Assembly (NCBI GenBank): GCA_036768485.1
Contig: JAVLUZ010000141.1
Span: 5,717,349 to 5,781,348, forward strand
Source of the DNA: Mermis nigrescens
Taxonomy: Eukaryota; Nematoda; Enoplea; Mermithida; Mermithidae
Direction: 5' to 3'
Length of the DNA: 64,000 nt
A program made the position numbers and the translations under genes. The notes beneath the pieces are model-generated. The model was not told where the DNA came from, searched no databases, and saw only the letters and a program-made list of their open reading frames with translations. This document shows, one piece after another, positions 8,514 to 20,441 of the stretch (position 1 is the first letter of the stretch; every line of letters starts with the position of its first letter).

Positions 8514-8522
8514 TATAAATAC
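8514..8522 (+). promoter_or_regulatory. TATAAATAC box before membrane-protein gene
   Basis: GTTATAAATACAAACC, directly after the penton stop and 35 nt before the ATG at 8549. A further TATAAAAAATG occurs just at the start codon. Confidence 0.65.
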
Positions 8523-8548
8523 AAACCATTGATCAGAAAATATAAAAA

Positions 8549-9001
8549 ATGATTTTCTTGCTAGTGGTTTTACATTTTACATATGGGGTTGACGCATACT
8601 GTGATGATTATGCGAATGAGTCTATGATAGTGTGTCATAATTTAGCAGACTATAGTAGGCTTCCAAGATCAGTCCAAAACATGATTTTGAGAGACGGCTG
8701 TGATTTTCAAGTTTCCAATTGGAAAAATTTGACAACATGCTTACCAAAACTTGAGTCTATGAAATTTGTGCCTAAATGTAAAAGCTGTTTGAAAATTGAT
8801 GAACATTTTATTGGAATAAAAATTGAAGGCAGGTGTTTGGAAAGCGATATAAAATGCAGACATAAAGAAGATTTGAATATCATTTCAAATGAGATTTTGA
8901 GTTGTATTGCAATGTTATGCACTCTAACCATCCTCTACATTATTCGCTTTATTAAAAATGATATTTTAAAGCATCATGCGGCAGTCAAAATAGCAATATA
9001 G
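8549..9001 (+). CDS. Cysteine-rich type I membrane protein of the viral element
   Basis: 150 residues, intact. Signal peptide MIFLLVVLHFTYGVDA (cleavage about 16-17), then an ectodomain with eight cysteines (18, 29, 51, 64, 77, 80, 96, 103) and two N-glycosylation sequons (NES at 23, NLT at 60). A membrane helix spans about 112-133 (IISNEILSCIAMLCTLTILYII), with a short basic cytoplasmic tail after it. Spacing of Leu and Cys (C..YANESMIVCHNLADYSRLP, NLTTCLPKLESMKF) faintly recalls the N-cap of an LRR domain, but this is weak. It is preceded by the element's standard TATA box, so it is counted as viral, not host. I do not recognise a family; envelope or host-surface role would be speculation. 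Confidence 0.75.
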   Translation: MIFLLVVLHFTYGVDAYCDDYANESMIVCHNLADYSRLPRSVQNMILRDGCDFQVSNWKNLTTCLPKLESMKFVPKCKSCLKIDEHFIGIKIEGRCLESDIKCRHKEDLNIISNEILSCIAMLCTLTILYIIRFIKNDILKHHAAVKIAI

Positions 9002-9390
9002 TCATTGCATATTTTCGCAAATGCATCAATTATAAAAAATGCGCTTATTATAAAGTCGCTACCAATGTGCAATATTACTTGTCTTCGTCAATGCACTTAT
9101 TATAAATTTGCTGCCAATGTGCAATATTGTAAATTTCTTGTGCGATATTACCAGCTGCAAAAAATGCTTTGACAATGCGCGATATTATGCACACTGTTTC
9201 GCCAATTTTTTAATCGTGTAGGTATGCACCTTACAATATGTATGTTAATTCATTGGCTTGCTCAGCTTCCCCTTCCCCCATGCCTCATCATTGCGCCCTG
9301 AGAGAAAAGCCAGGGCGCAAGCAGGGCGCTCCTCCGCCTATGCTATAACACAGGAGAGGCTGCTTCTCTAAGATTGAGTGGGCGGGGCCC
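9002..9390. repeat. Element right flank with 52-bp direct repeat, no gene
   Basis: Two units of about 52 bp (from 9038 and 9090), each AATGC(G/A)CTTATTATAAA...GCT(A/G)CCAATGTGCAATATT, with a third partial GCGATATTA motif near 9140-9185. After 9245 comes GC-richer sequence with GGGCGCAAGCAGGGCGC. No coding region is seen. The outer terminal repeat of the Polinton was not recognised here. Confidence 0.6.
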
Positions 9391-9428
9391 ATAACACAAA
9401 ACATAGCCGTCTATATTTTGTGTTGCGG
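9391..9428. other. Imperfect hairpin
   Basis: CATAACACAAAACATAG and CTATATTTTGTGTTGCG face each other around CCGT, giving a stem of about 17 bp with a few mismatches. It sits at the edge of the Gypsy fragment. Confidence 0.6.
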
Positions 9429-10038
9429 CCTAGAGACAGCAAGGTTAATTACTCGCATTAGGTGCAATTCTCATGCAGAAACACTTGCCCTCAAAAAATT
9501 GCTTTATTCTTGGTTATGCAGGCATTATCTTTACGAAAAGAAATTAATCATTGAGACAGACCATCAAGCGGATACATGGCTCCTTAACGTCAAAGATCCA
9601 TCAAGTTGTCTATGACAATGGGGTCTTAAATAACAAGAATATCACTACAATGTTGTATACGTTTCAGGCGCATACAATTGCGCCGCTGATCTTTTATTGC
9701 ATATTCCAAAATTTGATTGTGATTAGCAATATAATAAACTCAAACGTCAACCCATTGCTAATGTAGCCAACCTCAAATCGGAAGCATCTGAATCTGAAGA
9801 CAAAGAATCGCTTAACAATAAACAAATAATATATATCTCAAAAGCGCTGCTTGTTTCAAAAAATCATCCACCCATATTTCATATACATATTATGCTTACA
9901 GACTCAAGAAAAGATTGCAGTATGTTAGCCGCCAATTCAAAGCAAACTACACCAATTTTGCTTGCCAATCAGGCCATTGCCAAAGCGATTTTGGAAGATA
10001 AAACATCAACTTTGACCCGATTGCCTGAGTTATTTTAA
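9415..10038 (+). pseudogene. Ty3/Gypsy RNase H fragment and pol spacer
   Basis: The frame from about 9418 reads HAETLALKKLLYSWLCRHYLY..KKLIIETDHQADTWLLN.KDPSS, the end of the Ty3/Gypsy RNase H domain (RHYLYG.KF.IETDH and L.DPSSRL patterns). One stop later a second frame continues VVYVSGAYNCAADLL.HIPKFDCD (about 9652-9723), the usual 'V.G..N..AD.LSR' motif. An open stretch from 9745 to TAA 10036 (about 97 codons, acidic SEASESEDKES) may be the spacer before integrase. No RT, integrase or LTR is attached, so this is a degenerate fragment. Orientation matches the upstream virus genes, but it is a different element. Confidence 0.75.
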
Positions 10039-10637
10039 GAACCAATCTTGTCAATCTTTCCAATTGCGGCCAATACCAGCGTCTTGCTTATTCTGCCCCT
10101 GAATACGCCTAAACAGCTATTGATTTTGCAGTCAGCAATGCATCTGCAAGCAGCTTTTACACAATTTTTGATGGCGCCCTATGAACAAAATATTGCACTC
10201 AATTACACTTTTGATGAAATCACCATGACAGAAATCAATGCAAAAATGAACAAACCATTTTTACACCGCCTGTGGCAAGAAATGTAACCATTAACGCAAC
10301 AATTGCGACCACAAATGTTATTCCTTTGTTGGCCACACTTATTACCGCCGTTGCAACCCCAGCAATCACTATGGCGGCCAACACCCCACTGCCTGTAAAC
10401 CTGTATCCCGTCACTCAAGCCTTACCACCAATGCAGATCCTGCATATCGCGCAGTCAACTTTGTCCAAGTCACAGATGATATCCGCTACCGTAGAGGCAG
10501 CCCTAGTACTAACTCTGGAGCAACGCCGCCTTGTCAGCTTTACAGCTTATTTTCACCAACTGATGTAAGAATTATGCTAATAGGCCCTCGTGTTTGTTGA
10601 TCAACAATTGCCTCAATTTTGGCAAATGGCTTGGCAC
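10039..10637 (+). other. Open stretches of unknown nature
   Basis: Two overlapping open frames (10048-10287 and 10272-10568) are less AT-rich than the surroundings and rich in Ala, Thr, Pro and Gln. They might be decayed retroelement coding sequence continuing from 9.4 kb. No motif is recognisable and I do not call a gene. Confidence 0.3.
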
Positions 10638-11096
10638 CACGCCTAGGCGTAGGAGGGAGGGGTTTGAGGGGAATGCACCCAACAAGAAACCAAAATACCC
10701 CCTTCCAGAAATCAAAATACCTTTCCAGAATTCAATTATTGAAATTTTTTTAGTGAAATGATTTCCTTGCTTACATTCAACATCCAAGCGTATCAAACTG
10801 CAAGTCTTTAAGTTTGCATCAAACACAAAGAATGTGACTGAGCACTATACCTGCGCGTAAGAGAAGGAGGGATTCAGGGGTATGCACCCCGCAGAAACCA
10901 AAACACCCCCAACATATTAAATTTTTAAATTTTTTGTTTTTCTCGCAATTTTTTGACGCCAACTCAATTGATAGCACTCGATAAGGAAGAATTAAAAATT
11001 GTGTTTTTGAGCCATACTACCATTTTTAAGTCCATTTTTTGACCTTTCAGTAAAATCTTGTTCCCCTTACAGAACTTTGGTGCCGCCCACCTATGC
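10638..11096. mobile_element. MITE family A, two degraded copies in tandem
   Basis: A first partial copy (10638-10760) has ACCACGCCTAGGCGTAGG, ATGCACCC and CCAGAATTCAATTATTG. A second (about 10845-11096) runs from GCGCGTAAGAG...GGGGTATGCACCCC through GACGCCAACT and ends TGCCGCCCACCTATG. Both match the landmarks of the 1447, 21700 and 44707 copies. Confidence 0.65.
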
Positions 11097-13767
11097 TGAG
11101 TACCTGTCTGGCTTCAAAAATCTATATATTAGGGTTTGACAACCATACATGCATAGCATAGGAATTCTAGGAAAAGAGGGATTAAAATTATAAAGTCCAT
11201 TTTGGGCCAAAAATGGTAGGCATGCGTCAAAAAACATAGTTTTGTAGCGTTTCTAGACAATTCTTTACCTTTTTAAGAGCATAAAACAAAAAAATTCGAA
11301 AAAAATTAAAAAAGTCGAACAAATTGAATAAAATATAGTCAAACAAAACATGAGTATAATAGCGCGAAGCACCAAAGTTTTGCACTTTTGAACAAATAAA
11401 TAGCTGAAAACGTTGAAGAAAGCACCTTTTTAAATTATCAATAAATTTTCACGAACCTCCAAAAAATCACCGATTTTAAGTTGGGGGTGGGTGAACTGGA
11501 GCGGGGGTGAATTCCTCAACCTCTCCTCCGATAATCCTCTATGTTCGCAACCTGTATAAAAAATTTTTCAAAGTAAAAGAAAATTTCAACCTTACTTAAG
11601 TTCTAGATCCATGATCAACTTGCCTGTTTATAGCAGTTTACTGTAAGACCATTAATCCTTTTGTGGCAAGCTTCTCAGTTCCTCTCTTTTCTATTGGAAC
11701 ATATGTTTTATTTTTATAAAGCCAATGTAAACGTATTGACCTATATTTTGTTAGAAAAGCTTGATTTTATGATTTTATAACAGGTGTTACGCGTTTTGCA
11801 GACCGCATTTTTTGCATATTTGTGAACGTTCGAATAAGTTTTTTTAATTTGATTTTCACTTTCAAGCAAAATTAATGACATTTTTGATATTCGCATATTC
11901 TTGGCTACCAGAAACATGTATTTTTTATTGATTTTTGTCATGTTCCTGAAGACTAGATTCCCGATCTATTCCTCGGCAATTTTAGGTTAAGTGACCCCTT
12001 TTTAACAGGAGGGATAATATACAATCCTTATTTTAGATAACTTCAATAATCGTGCATTAAGAATGAGAACAATCTATCTATCGAAGACGGGTCAAGAATC
12101 TAAGGTCTAGAAGAGACATGAAGCAAAAATATGCAATACAAGAGTTGTAACGTCGCATTAAAAATACATGTTTAATTTTTAACTCATCAAAACCATCAAG
12201 AAATCTATAAAAGTTTAAAGGTCAATTTTGTTTTAATACGAGGTAGGTAGAAAAATTAAAAGAATTGACCATATGTAATGATTTGGGTTGAAATGAGGAT
12301 CACAGTACGCTTGAGACAGAAACATGTTTTCATCATGATTAAGCTTGTTCCGCATATTAAGCAGAGAGGATAGCAGAAGAAATTTTTTCATGACTGGAGA
12401 AAGGTTAAAGAAAATTTTAAAATCGTATTAAAAAGCTAAAAAGACCATGCATTTTAAAATATTGCATTTGCAAACATACAAAAATTAGGATTCCATGTTC
12501 TCTAATTATCTACAATTAGGAAGATGAGTGGACTGATTTCAAAATTGAATTAGATGAAATTTCGCACATAATAACAAAATAATGTACACTTTACTGTCTA
12601 GCTGAAATGAGCGTTGAGTGCGAAGAAATGTAAATTCAGATTAGTAATCTACAAGTCGAGGCTAACATTTAAAAATTGACACTAAGTCAATAATTAGAAT
12701 GATAATACTGTTGCTAATAATAATATTATTGTTTTATTAGAGAAGAGAAGAAAGTATAAAGAAAATTAGCGACTAAGTCAGATTATCTTCAGTCAGTTTT
12801 GACACACATACAGTAGAAATCAAAAATTATTGGATGCCAAATCACAGAGGCAGAGCCCAGCCGGTTCATGTGAACCATATTGGTTCTGCTTTCATCTATT
12901 TGCTATCAGGCATCCATTTAAAGATTCATTATTTATTTTTGAGCCCTAATTCTCGTTTTATTCGTCTTTCAACAACAACCTTCTGTTGTTCCTTAGTCAA
13001 AGTATGATCATATTCACGTTACAGACAGCCATATGATTGTAATGTCAATAAACATCTTATATTTATTGCCAATAAGCTCATCTAGTGGAATATTTCAACT
13101 ATACTGCAATTTTGTATTAACTATGTCTCTGATTTGTTCCAGTATTTTGTGCATCAAAGGTTACTGAATCGGCTTCGTAAAAAATCGGTCTCATTTTTGA
13201 ATCAAATAAATCGTAGAAAAGTATGAATGATAACATTTAAAATTTGTTTTGTATATGCATCAATTTATATTATTTCAATGATGCAACAGGTCAGGAATTT
13301 GCATGCTAATCTCGTAACTCTAGATATTTTTTAAGCAGCTTAATCAGACGAAAACGCATTTCTTTGCTTTAGATAAGCTTTTAAATAGATGCGCATACTA
13401 ATGCAGCTGAGAAAGTTCATACGATCATGGCCGACTATTATGCAAATATCAGGTCTTAGCATGGTTTTATGCATGAATAATTTTTTACCAGCAATCGTAC
13501 GCTTCGCTGCAGGCATTATGCCAAATCTAGGAAAAAATGAGAATAGGTTGGAACGAAGTGTTTTGATTTTTTCATGTCCGAGAGTATTAGAGTTTACGTG
13601 TTCATGTTGAAAAAGCTTGAAAAGTTTGACGCGTTTTATAAATTAATATTTGAATTCATTAATTACTTTTTGAAGCAGGCTTATTATTAATCAGCGCGTA
13701 CAAAAATTGGTTTGAGGGCTTAAATCTGACTGCATGCGTATCTCTAAATATTTAAATCTGGATTAAT
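11097..13767. other. Intergenic, no gene recognised
   Basis: AT-rich sequence with many stops in all frames. A 73-codon open frame at 13389-13610 has no recognised motif. Nothing else is supported. Confidence 0.5.
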
Positions 13768-14844
13768 ACTGGCTCAGAGGCGTAGCCAGGACTTTGGTTC
13801 GGGAGAGGCAAACATGTAAAATTTGTTTACCGTATTTTAAGTAGTTAGGCGCGTTTTTGCATTTACATTTTTGTGCCACATTTGCAATCGTCACGCCCAA
13901 AAACAATTCTGACTGTCGCTTTTCACACCCCCATGTACCTCAGCAATGTAAGAATTTAGCTGTTTGAAAATGTTAATCTAACGATGAGCACAAAAGATGC
14001 ATAGATTCTCGTTAGGTACTATAATACACATGAAATAATTAAATCTGCATCTAAGTATCAGATTTTTAAGAAAATGCTTTAAGATGATCAATAGTCGCCT
14101 GAAATGCCAAATTACTAAGGTTTGATTCGCAGGAAGCGCGAAAATTTTGGGAAATAAAAGTAGAGAATGCATTCAATTGGTTTAATTCGTACGAAGCGGC
14201 TGACTTATCGAGTTTTTGAAAAGCTGCATACTGGCAACAAATCGAATAAATCCGCAATAGCCACAAAAATGTATAGTTAAGTTAGAAACTTAAATACACA
14301 ATTTTTTGGAGATTTCAATGGCAAAAATTGTTCGAGGAATGACCGAATCCGCCGGAAACGGCCAATCCTTTCAGGCCAAATTTCTGGAGAGTTTTCGGCA
14401 GTCGTTCAAATTTGAGCTTTTGAAACTAAAAAATTATCTAAAAATTCTGATTTTTGTGTAGCACAGAATTTTGAGACGTTGTCGCTATAAATGTTTGAAC
14501 GGATTAAAATTGAAATTTACTTATAACTTTTAAAGATTTTCGACATCACATAAGAAATGTATTAAAATTTGGGAGAATTTCTTCAATGTTTACATAAAAA
14601 AGCATAAGATTTATATATTCATAGTCATTTTAAAACTAAATTGAGCAAACAAAAGGGTACTAATTAAACAAACTGCTGGGAGCAAAAGAAATGCATTTTA
14701 AAGCACATCAGTTGCCGCAAAACGCCAAAAAATGATTACGCTTTTTCGTGATTTATTCTAGTTAGGAAATTTCATGATTTAGTTTGAGGGGGCACGTGTT
14801 GTGTCCCCTCTGTCATCCCCTGGCTGCGCCCGTACACTGGCTCA
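13768..14844. mobile_element. Non-autonomous hAT-like element with target duplication
   Basis: The sequence ACTGGCTCA occurs at 13768-13776 and again at 14836-14844. Between them the ends are imperfect inverted repeats: GAGGCGTAGCCAGG on the left and CCTGGCTGCGCCCGTAC on the right. GGCGTAGCCAGG ends and an 8-9 bp duplication fit hAT-type elements. The 1.06-kb interior has only short open frames (13978-14266, minus) and no transposase, so it depends on a transposase elsewhere. Confidence 0.75.
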
Positions 14845-15247
14845 ACCTAGAATTTAGAAATCGAGTCATGTATTGGATTGATCACTTTTGCATTTGTCTT
14901 TAAGATTTGTTTAGTCATGCATTTCCAGTCGGTCGGACTTTATAGCAGATGCGTCAAATGACTAGTCTGCGGGGATCAACACATTCGAGAAACTTTGTCA
15001 ATTTACAATCTGTTTTGTCTCTAAGTGATCACAAAATGCAGTAGTGTAACAACAACACTTCAAAAGTGCTTAATTGACACTTTAGGTCTGTTTTCGAATA
15101 ATTTTTCAAGAAAATCTTGATACGTGAGGAGTCTGACCGAAGTATTCATTGCTAGTTTTACTACGCTCAGGTCTCTCATAATTCGGTAACATCCCATGCA
15201 TGGCATGGCCTGGCAAATCCTGAGCGTTATATTGCTTTAAGATTAAA
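14845..15247. other. Intergenic, upstream of secreted-protein exon
   Basis: No gene seen. A possible weak TATA (GTTATATTG) near 15226 is too close to the ATG at 15248 to be assigned with confidence. Confidence 0.35.
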
Positions 15248-15377
15248 ATGCGCACATTTATATTGATTGGATTAGGCTTGATTTTGGTCCTAGCAACGTT
15301 GGATGTAGCGAACGGAGCAGCTACTGTAAAGGATTTGGGATCAGCGTCCCGGCATGAACGTGTTTTAAAGAAGCAGG
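15248..15377 (+). CDS. First exon of a putative secreted protein
   Basis: MRTFILIGLGLILVLATLDVANGA is a textbook signal peptide (basic start, hydrophobic core, cleavage after NGA or nearby). It is followed by ATVKDLGSASRHERVLKKQ, which has a dibasic KK typical of a propeptide region. The exon ends at a donor, AAGCAGG|GTAATT at 15377/15378. The open frame beyond that loses protein-like character and stops at 15571. Similar short signal-plus-propeptide exons occur in secreted peptides and proteases, but the mature part is not found in the following sequence and no family can be given. Confidence 0.5.
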
Positions 15378-17289
15378 GTAATTTTTTAAAGTCGATGTAT
15401 TGTGATATATGTAATTCATCTTCAACGTTTTTTAGCTTTATTTCGGCACAGCATTTTGAAGTTCAGATTCGGATATGGAAACATGCAGAAAATATAATAC
15501 AAGAACAGAGCTATACTTTATTTACAAACCTGTGTTTTATTATCTATATTATTACTGCTCATGCATTTTGACTGTTTTAAATTCGATAAGAATTTAAAAT
15601 CTAATCACAGTATGAAATATCGCAATTATATGCAGCAGCGTAAGGAATTCAAGTTTGCAAAATTTTAGCTGATCTCAATATTGATACGGAATACTGTCAA
15701 AATTGATTTACATGCGATTTTTTACCAGGATTTTTAAGTGCTCTTGTCAAAAAACCCTATTTTAATCTCAAACTGCCTAAAACAACCATTAATCGATAGT
15801 TAAGCGTAAACGCGAAAAAAGCCCTATTGCTAAAAAATGCCCTCAACGGCCTTAAAAAACTCTAAAATGGGGATGGGGGATTCCCGAACTGGCAAAACCT
15901 GTTTTTAACAGATTAAGTGACGGATCTCACATGAAAAATTCACTTGATTATGCTGTTATTGTCTTCAAAATTTGTCTTGTGGTTGCTAAAAGGTGTATCA
16001 ATTCTATACACATTCGCAAAACACGCCGTTTTCACAGAGACTGACCAATCTGGTACATTTATGCTTCTAACGTTTGATCTGTCGATACTAATCAAAAAAA
16101 TAAATACAATAAATAAACAACTTCCATTTAGCTTTCAGAAAAATAAGTGCAACGTAAATGATAATGCACCTACAGAATAACTGCTAGCAAAGGCGTGTTG
16201 CTTTCACTGAGACAGAGCAATTGTTAGGATTAACTCATCAGCCACTTGATGGATTTTAATGAAATAAAATGTTTTAGATAGAAAATTTTTAAATAAAACT
16301 ATTTTGCCAAAAAAATGTGCTACCTCATAGCTTTAGTCTGGTCTTTTAAAAAATCGCCCTTATTTCGCATGGTCCCATAGCGTACAGGTTCTGTTTTCTT
16401 TATTGAAAACTTGCAAAATGGCTAGATATTTTTGTTTTGTAAACTTTATATGTTTTTGTTATTCCTGTTTCCTGATAGTTCGTCCGCAATCTTAATCTAA
16501 TTTTTTCCAAAATGGCTGAATTCATAAGGTGTGTATTCAACTGGCTCTACGTTTCATATTATTCAATGTTTAATCACATTTCGAAAGACCAAAAAAGCCG
16601 TTTCGAATGATCATCAATTCGGTTTGATTAAAAAAAACATTTTTGTTTTTCAATATGGCCGCCATTGAGGCCGCCGTATTGGAAAAGTAGCAAAATTTTA
16701 AACGTTCTCATTTGTAACTTGTTCAGATTTCAATATTTTTCGAAATTTTTCCTAATAAATAGCTAAAATATTATATTCTCTTACCAATGAGCTATGTCTC
16801 ACCTTCAGATTTTTATAAGTTTTCTTAAGAAAGTTTAAGAGCCACCAAAATTCTTTATTGCGCGCTAAAAACAACATAAAAATTCAAACAGATGGGCAAG
16901 TGAATTGCATCCAACAAATCGCAAGCAGATCTAGTACCACAGATGTGCTCAATTATGATGGAACAAAATTGAATTTAAGCAAGTAAAATTTCTACGTTTG
17001 TTGCATAAAGCCATAAAATTTTATTGGCATATGGATCAAACTTCACAGTTTTATTGGAATTTTTACCTTGTGTGTGATATTTGAATAATAAAATTTATAA
17101 AATTGTGCTTATTAATCGAAACAATTTCTTTATCTCCACTTTATATTCATCGGCTTGTCCAAACGCATACAATTTTGTTTGGGTCAAGCCGTTAAATTAT
17201 TTGCGCATAATTTTTAACGGGTAGTGTAAATTCTCTCTTTCTTAATGCTACAAGATAAGTTTCTAGTGCAGTTGACGCATAATTATAGC
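15378..17289. other. Intron or intergenic, no further exon recognised
   Basis: AT-rich, stop-dense. The frame at 15944-16180 has no recognisable motif. No convincing second exon for the secreted protein could be chosen. Confidence 0.4.
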
Positions 17290-19390
17290 GCTACATATGA
17301 TATACTTGGCCATCCTTTTTCTAATATGTTTATCACAGCGAAAACAATCCCCCCCACCGCAACAACGGCAAACACCTGGGCGGTGCGGTTTTTTTAATCG
17401 ATTGATAATTAAAAATTCGATGCCGTCTTTTTTTATTTACACTCAATACTGAGTTAGCAATGAGTGTGTAAAGTGTAAACCTGAAAACTAAATAATTTGC
17501 GGAGCACCAATTCTTTTTAAATGTTGCCCCCGAGCTGTAGATTACGAATCTGACCTTAAAATTTCTTTATTCTTAATGGTTATTGCACAGGAATGTGTAG
17601 GGAATAGTGAGATGTGCGGACATAGAAAGCTCTCAGAGTACACTGCTGAATGAGGCTGTCTGCTACACTAAGTCGACCAGAATATATCTTATTAATAGTC
17701 GTAGAGATATAGATGTGCAAAACAAAGGACGGATAATGGGTGATTCAACGGCGAGTAATAGAATGGAGAGCGTTATGGGCCGAATGCGAGTTGGGGGGAC
17801 TGACCAGGGGCTTTTATACTTTTTTAGTGCATGGGGCTAGAGTCATTCTCGGGGGAGCTAGTCGGTCATTCTCGTCAGTTATAAGCGACGATTTTATTTT
17901 GTTTTATTCATTCAGTGACTAAACTAAAACACGGGGTGTTCACGTTGACTGCATTTTGCCGGGGTTAAGAACGGCATAAAATGAGTGCTATCTGTTTTTG
18001 AACGGACTGTCATTTCTAAATAACAAAACTGCGCTGTAGCGTTTGCTTATGTTACTAAGTGATAAGCCAGCCTTGTAATACAATGTTATATTATTTTGTG
18101 ATAACATTCGGAACATCATCGTGTTGTGCTATACTATGGGATATGAGTTTTCATTACAAATGTAAAGCATACGGGTTTTTTACTCTTTGCGTGTTTTCAT
18201 CTTATCTAACTCAATTTCGGTTTCTGTGCAGTCCAATTGGTTTTATAATGTGGAGGCTTACAAAATTTTGAGGAACAATTTTTTCTCTCTTAACGCAATA
18301 TTCTTATCTTTGATCGTTCTAGTGTAAAGGATTCGAGACGAAAAACGAAATTTATTCAGTCTATTCCAGTAAGTAGGCGGAACATGCTAATTATGATTAA
18401 AATGTGCCCTGACCTTAGCGTTACATATCCTAGTTTATTTTGGTTTCTATACACCCAATATTGCGTTATGAGCAGAAGTAAGTTTACACCGAAAAGTACT
18501 TTTCTGTCTAAGGCATTTAGTATCTAATTTTCTGGAAGCTCAATTTCATTTTTGAAAAATGTTGCTCCCGTGTAGTAGATTACGAATATGACATTAAAAT
18601 TTCTTTACATTCGATGGTTGTTGCACAAAAATGTAAAGTATACGGGTTTCTTACTCTTGGCGTGTCCTAAAGCTTATGTATCTCAATTTTGGTTTCTGTG
18701 CAGCCAACTGGTTTTATAATTTAGAGAGTTTACAATATCTCAAAACGTAAGATTTTTTTCTCTTTCAAAGCGATAATTTTCGGTCTGTGATCGTTTATGT
18801 GTAAAGGGTTCAAGATGAAAAGCGAAATTTCTTTAGCTGCTCCGCTAAGTAGGCCGAACAAGCTAATTATGCTTCAAATGTGCCCTCGACCTTAGCGTTA
18901 CAAATCCTACTTTATTCTGTTTCTATATACCCAATATTGTGTTATTAGCACAAGTGTAAAGTTTACACTGAGAAGCATTTTCTACCGGATTAGGTACAAA
19001 ATAATTTGTGGAGGGCCAATTTTATTCTTAAAAATGTTGCCATCGAGTTGTAGATTACGAATGTTACATTAAAATTTCTCAACCATCAATGGTTGTTGCA
19101 CAAAAGTTTAAAGTATACCGGTTTTTTTACTCTTGGCGTGTCTTGAAGCTTATCTAAATCAATTCACGTTCATGTGCAGTCCAACAGGTGTTATAATGTA
19201 GAGGATTACAATATCTCAGACACATAAATTTTTTCTCCTACGCAATATTTCATGATCAGTGATCGTTTAAGTGTAAAGGGTTCGAGACGAAAAAATGAAT
19301 TTCTTTCAGCCATTCCGCAAAGTTGGCGGAACATGTTAATTATGCTTAATATGTTCGGTGACCTAAGCTCAACTCATTCCACTTTAATTT
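17290..19390. repeat. ~475-bp tandem repeat locus 1
   Basis: The phrase GATCGTT...GTGTAAAG(G)(A/G)TTC(G/A)AGA recurs near 18314, 18788 and 19260 (period about 472), and other landmarks do likewise: GTAGATTACGAAT, TTTTTTACTCTT(T/G)GCGTGT and AGGC(G/C)GAACA. A leading segment with CACAGCGA...CAACAACGGCAAACACCTGG precedes the array. The same leader and units occur at 48.39-50.37 kb in the same orientation, so the loci are paralogous. Interrupted by a solo LTR. Confidence 0.8.
17596..18158 (+). mobile_element. Solo LTR (563 bp)
   Basis: Starts TGTAGGG and ends ATTACA (TGTA...TACA), flanked by AATG at 17592-17595 and 18159-18162, a 4-bp duplication. Deleting it and one AATG restores the tandem-repeat unit (GCACA..AATGTAAAG). 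It contains a TATA-like CTTTTATACTTTTTTAG near 17812. No internal retroelement sequence remains, so it is a recombination product. Orientation is inferred from the TATA-like motif. Superfamily is uncertain; 4-5 bp duplications fit Gypsy or BEL. Confidence 0.75.
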
Positions 19391-20441
19391 TATGATATTT
19401 ATAACGTTAGAATTTTGAATCTGACCTTCAAATTCCATTATAGGCAGTAATTACTGAATTGTAAAGATGATACATTTTAATTATTATGTAAATGTTTACC
19501 AATGCCAGTATATAATTTTGTATTCCTTATATTTTGATAAATTTATTCGTATTTCAAAGATTATTGGTGAATACTATAGTAGTGGGGGTATTATTAAAGC
19601 TTATAGTGGAACGTATATTTACTACAGCTAATTAGAAAGAATGAAGCTTTGTATTTCTGACAATCAACTCAACAATTTCGTCTGTGAAACCAGATTTTAA
19701 ATCAAACCTCTGTTGTAAACAAAAGTAGGCAGCCATAATCTATAGGATATATTGTATTGTCGAATTGTGAACTGCTTCTACTGCCAAGCGATTGATTGTC
19801 GACAATTTGACGCTGAGTTGCAATTATGTAAGCAATTACACTCTGTGGTTGTGTAAAGTTTACACTGCATATTAACTTTCGTTCTAGAGCCTTGCAGAAG
19901 CTTCAGGAATCAAATCTGAGACGTCCAGTTGAGCGCGTTTGCTTACACTCAACAATGGTGTAAAGTAGTTTACAACTGATATTTATTTATCTCGGTATTA
20001 TTGTGTAGACTCGATTTTTTCATAAATCTTAATCGTACACTGCATATTAACTTTAGTTCTAGAGCCTTGCGGAAGCTTAATTTTTTCAAAATGTTCTACA
20101 TAAAATCAGAATTGGGAATCTGACTGTTAGTTTTCTCTACACCCAGTAGTTGTGTAAAGTTTGCACTATTCAATTGTTGGTAATGTGTAATTATACTACA
20201 AATTTATTTTACTTCCAAATCTGAGCGTTAGTATTCCTTACACTTGATATTTGCGTAAACTTTATGCTAAAAAACTTTGATCTGTTTAAATAATGTATGC
20301 TTGTCTTGTTTAAAAGGATAATGCTGATGTTAAGAACAATATGGTTTTCCGCGTTCTTGGACTGCTCTCATTATTGTGGCATGTTACTCTATGTGTTTAC
20401 TGACTGATGTACTCAAATCATGCTAATTAAAAGTAGGGTAC
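19391..20441. repeat. ~180-bp repeats with TTCTAGAGCCTTGC motif
   Basis: Two units begin CACTGCATATTAACTTT(C/A)GTTCTAGAGCC near 19866 and 20036, followed by GTGTAAAGTTTGCACT-type sequence to about 20290. Inverted relatives lie at 27840-28140. The rest shows no gene. Confidence 0.55.

Noticed and set aside
10048..10568. Two Ala/Thr/Pro-rich frames as genes.
   Set aside because: No motif, overlapping frames, no start context; probably decayed retroelement.
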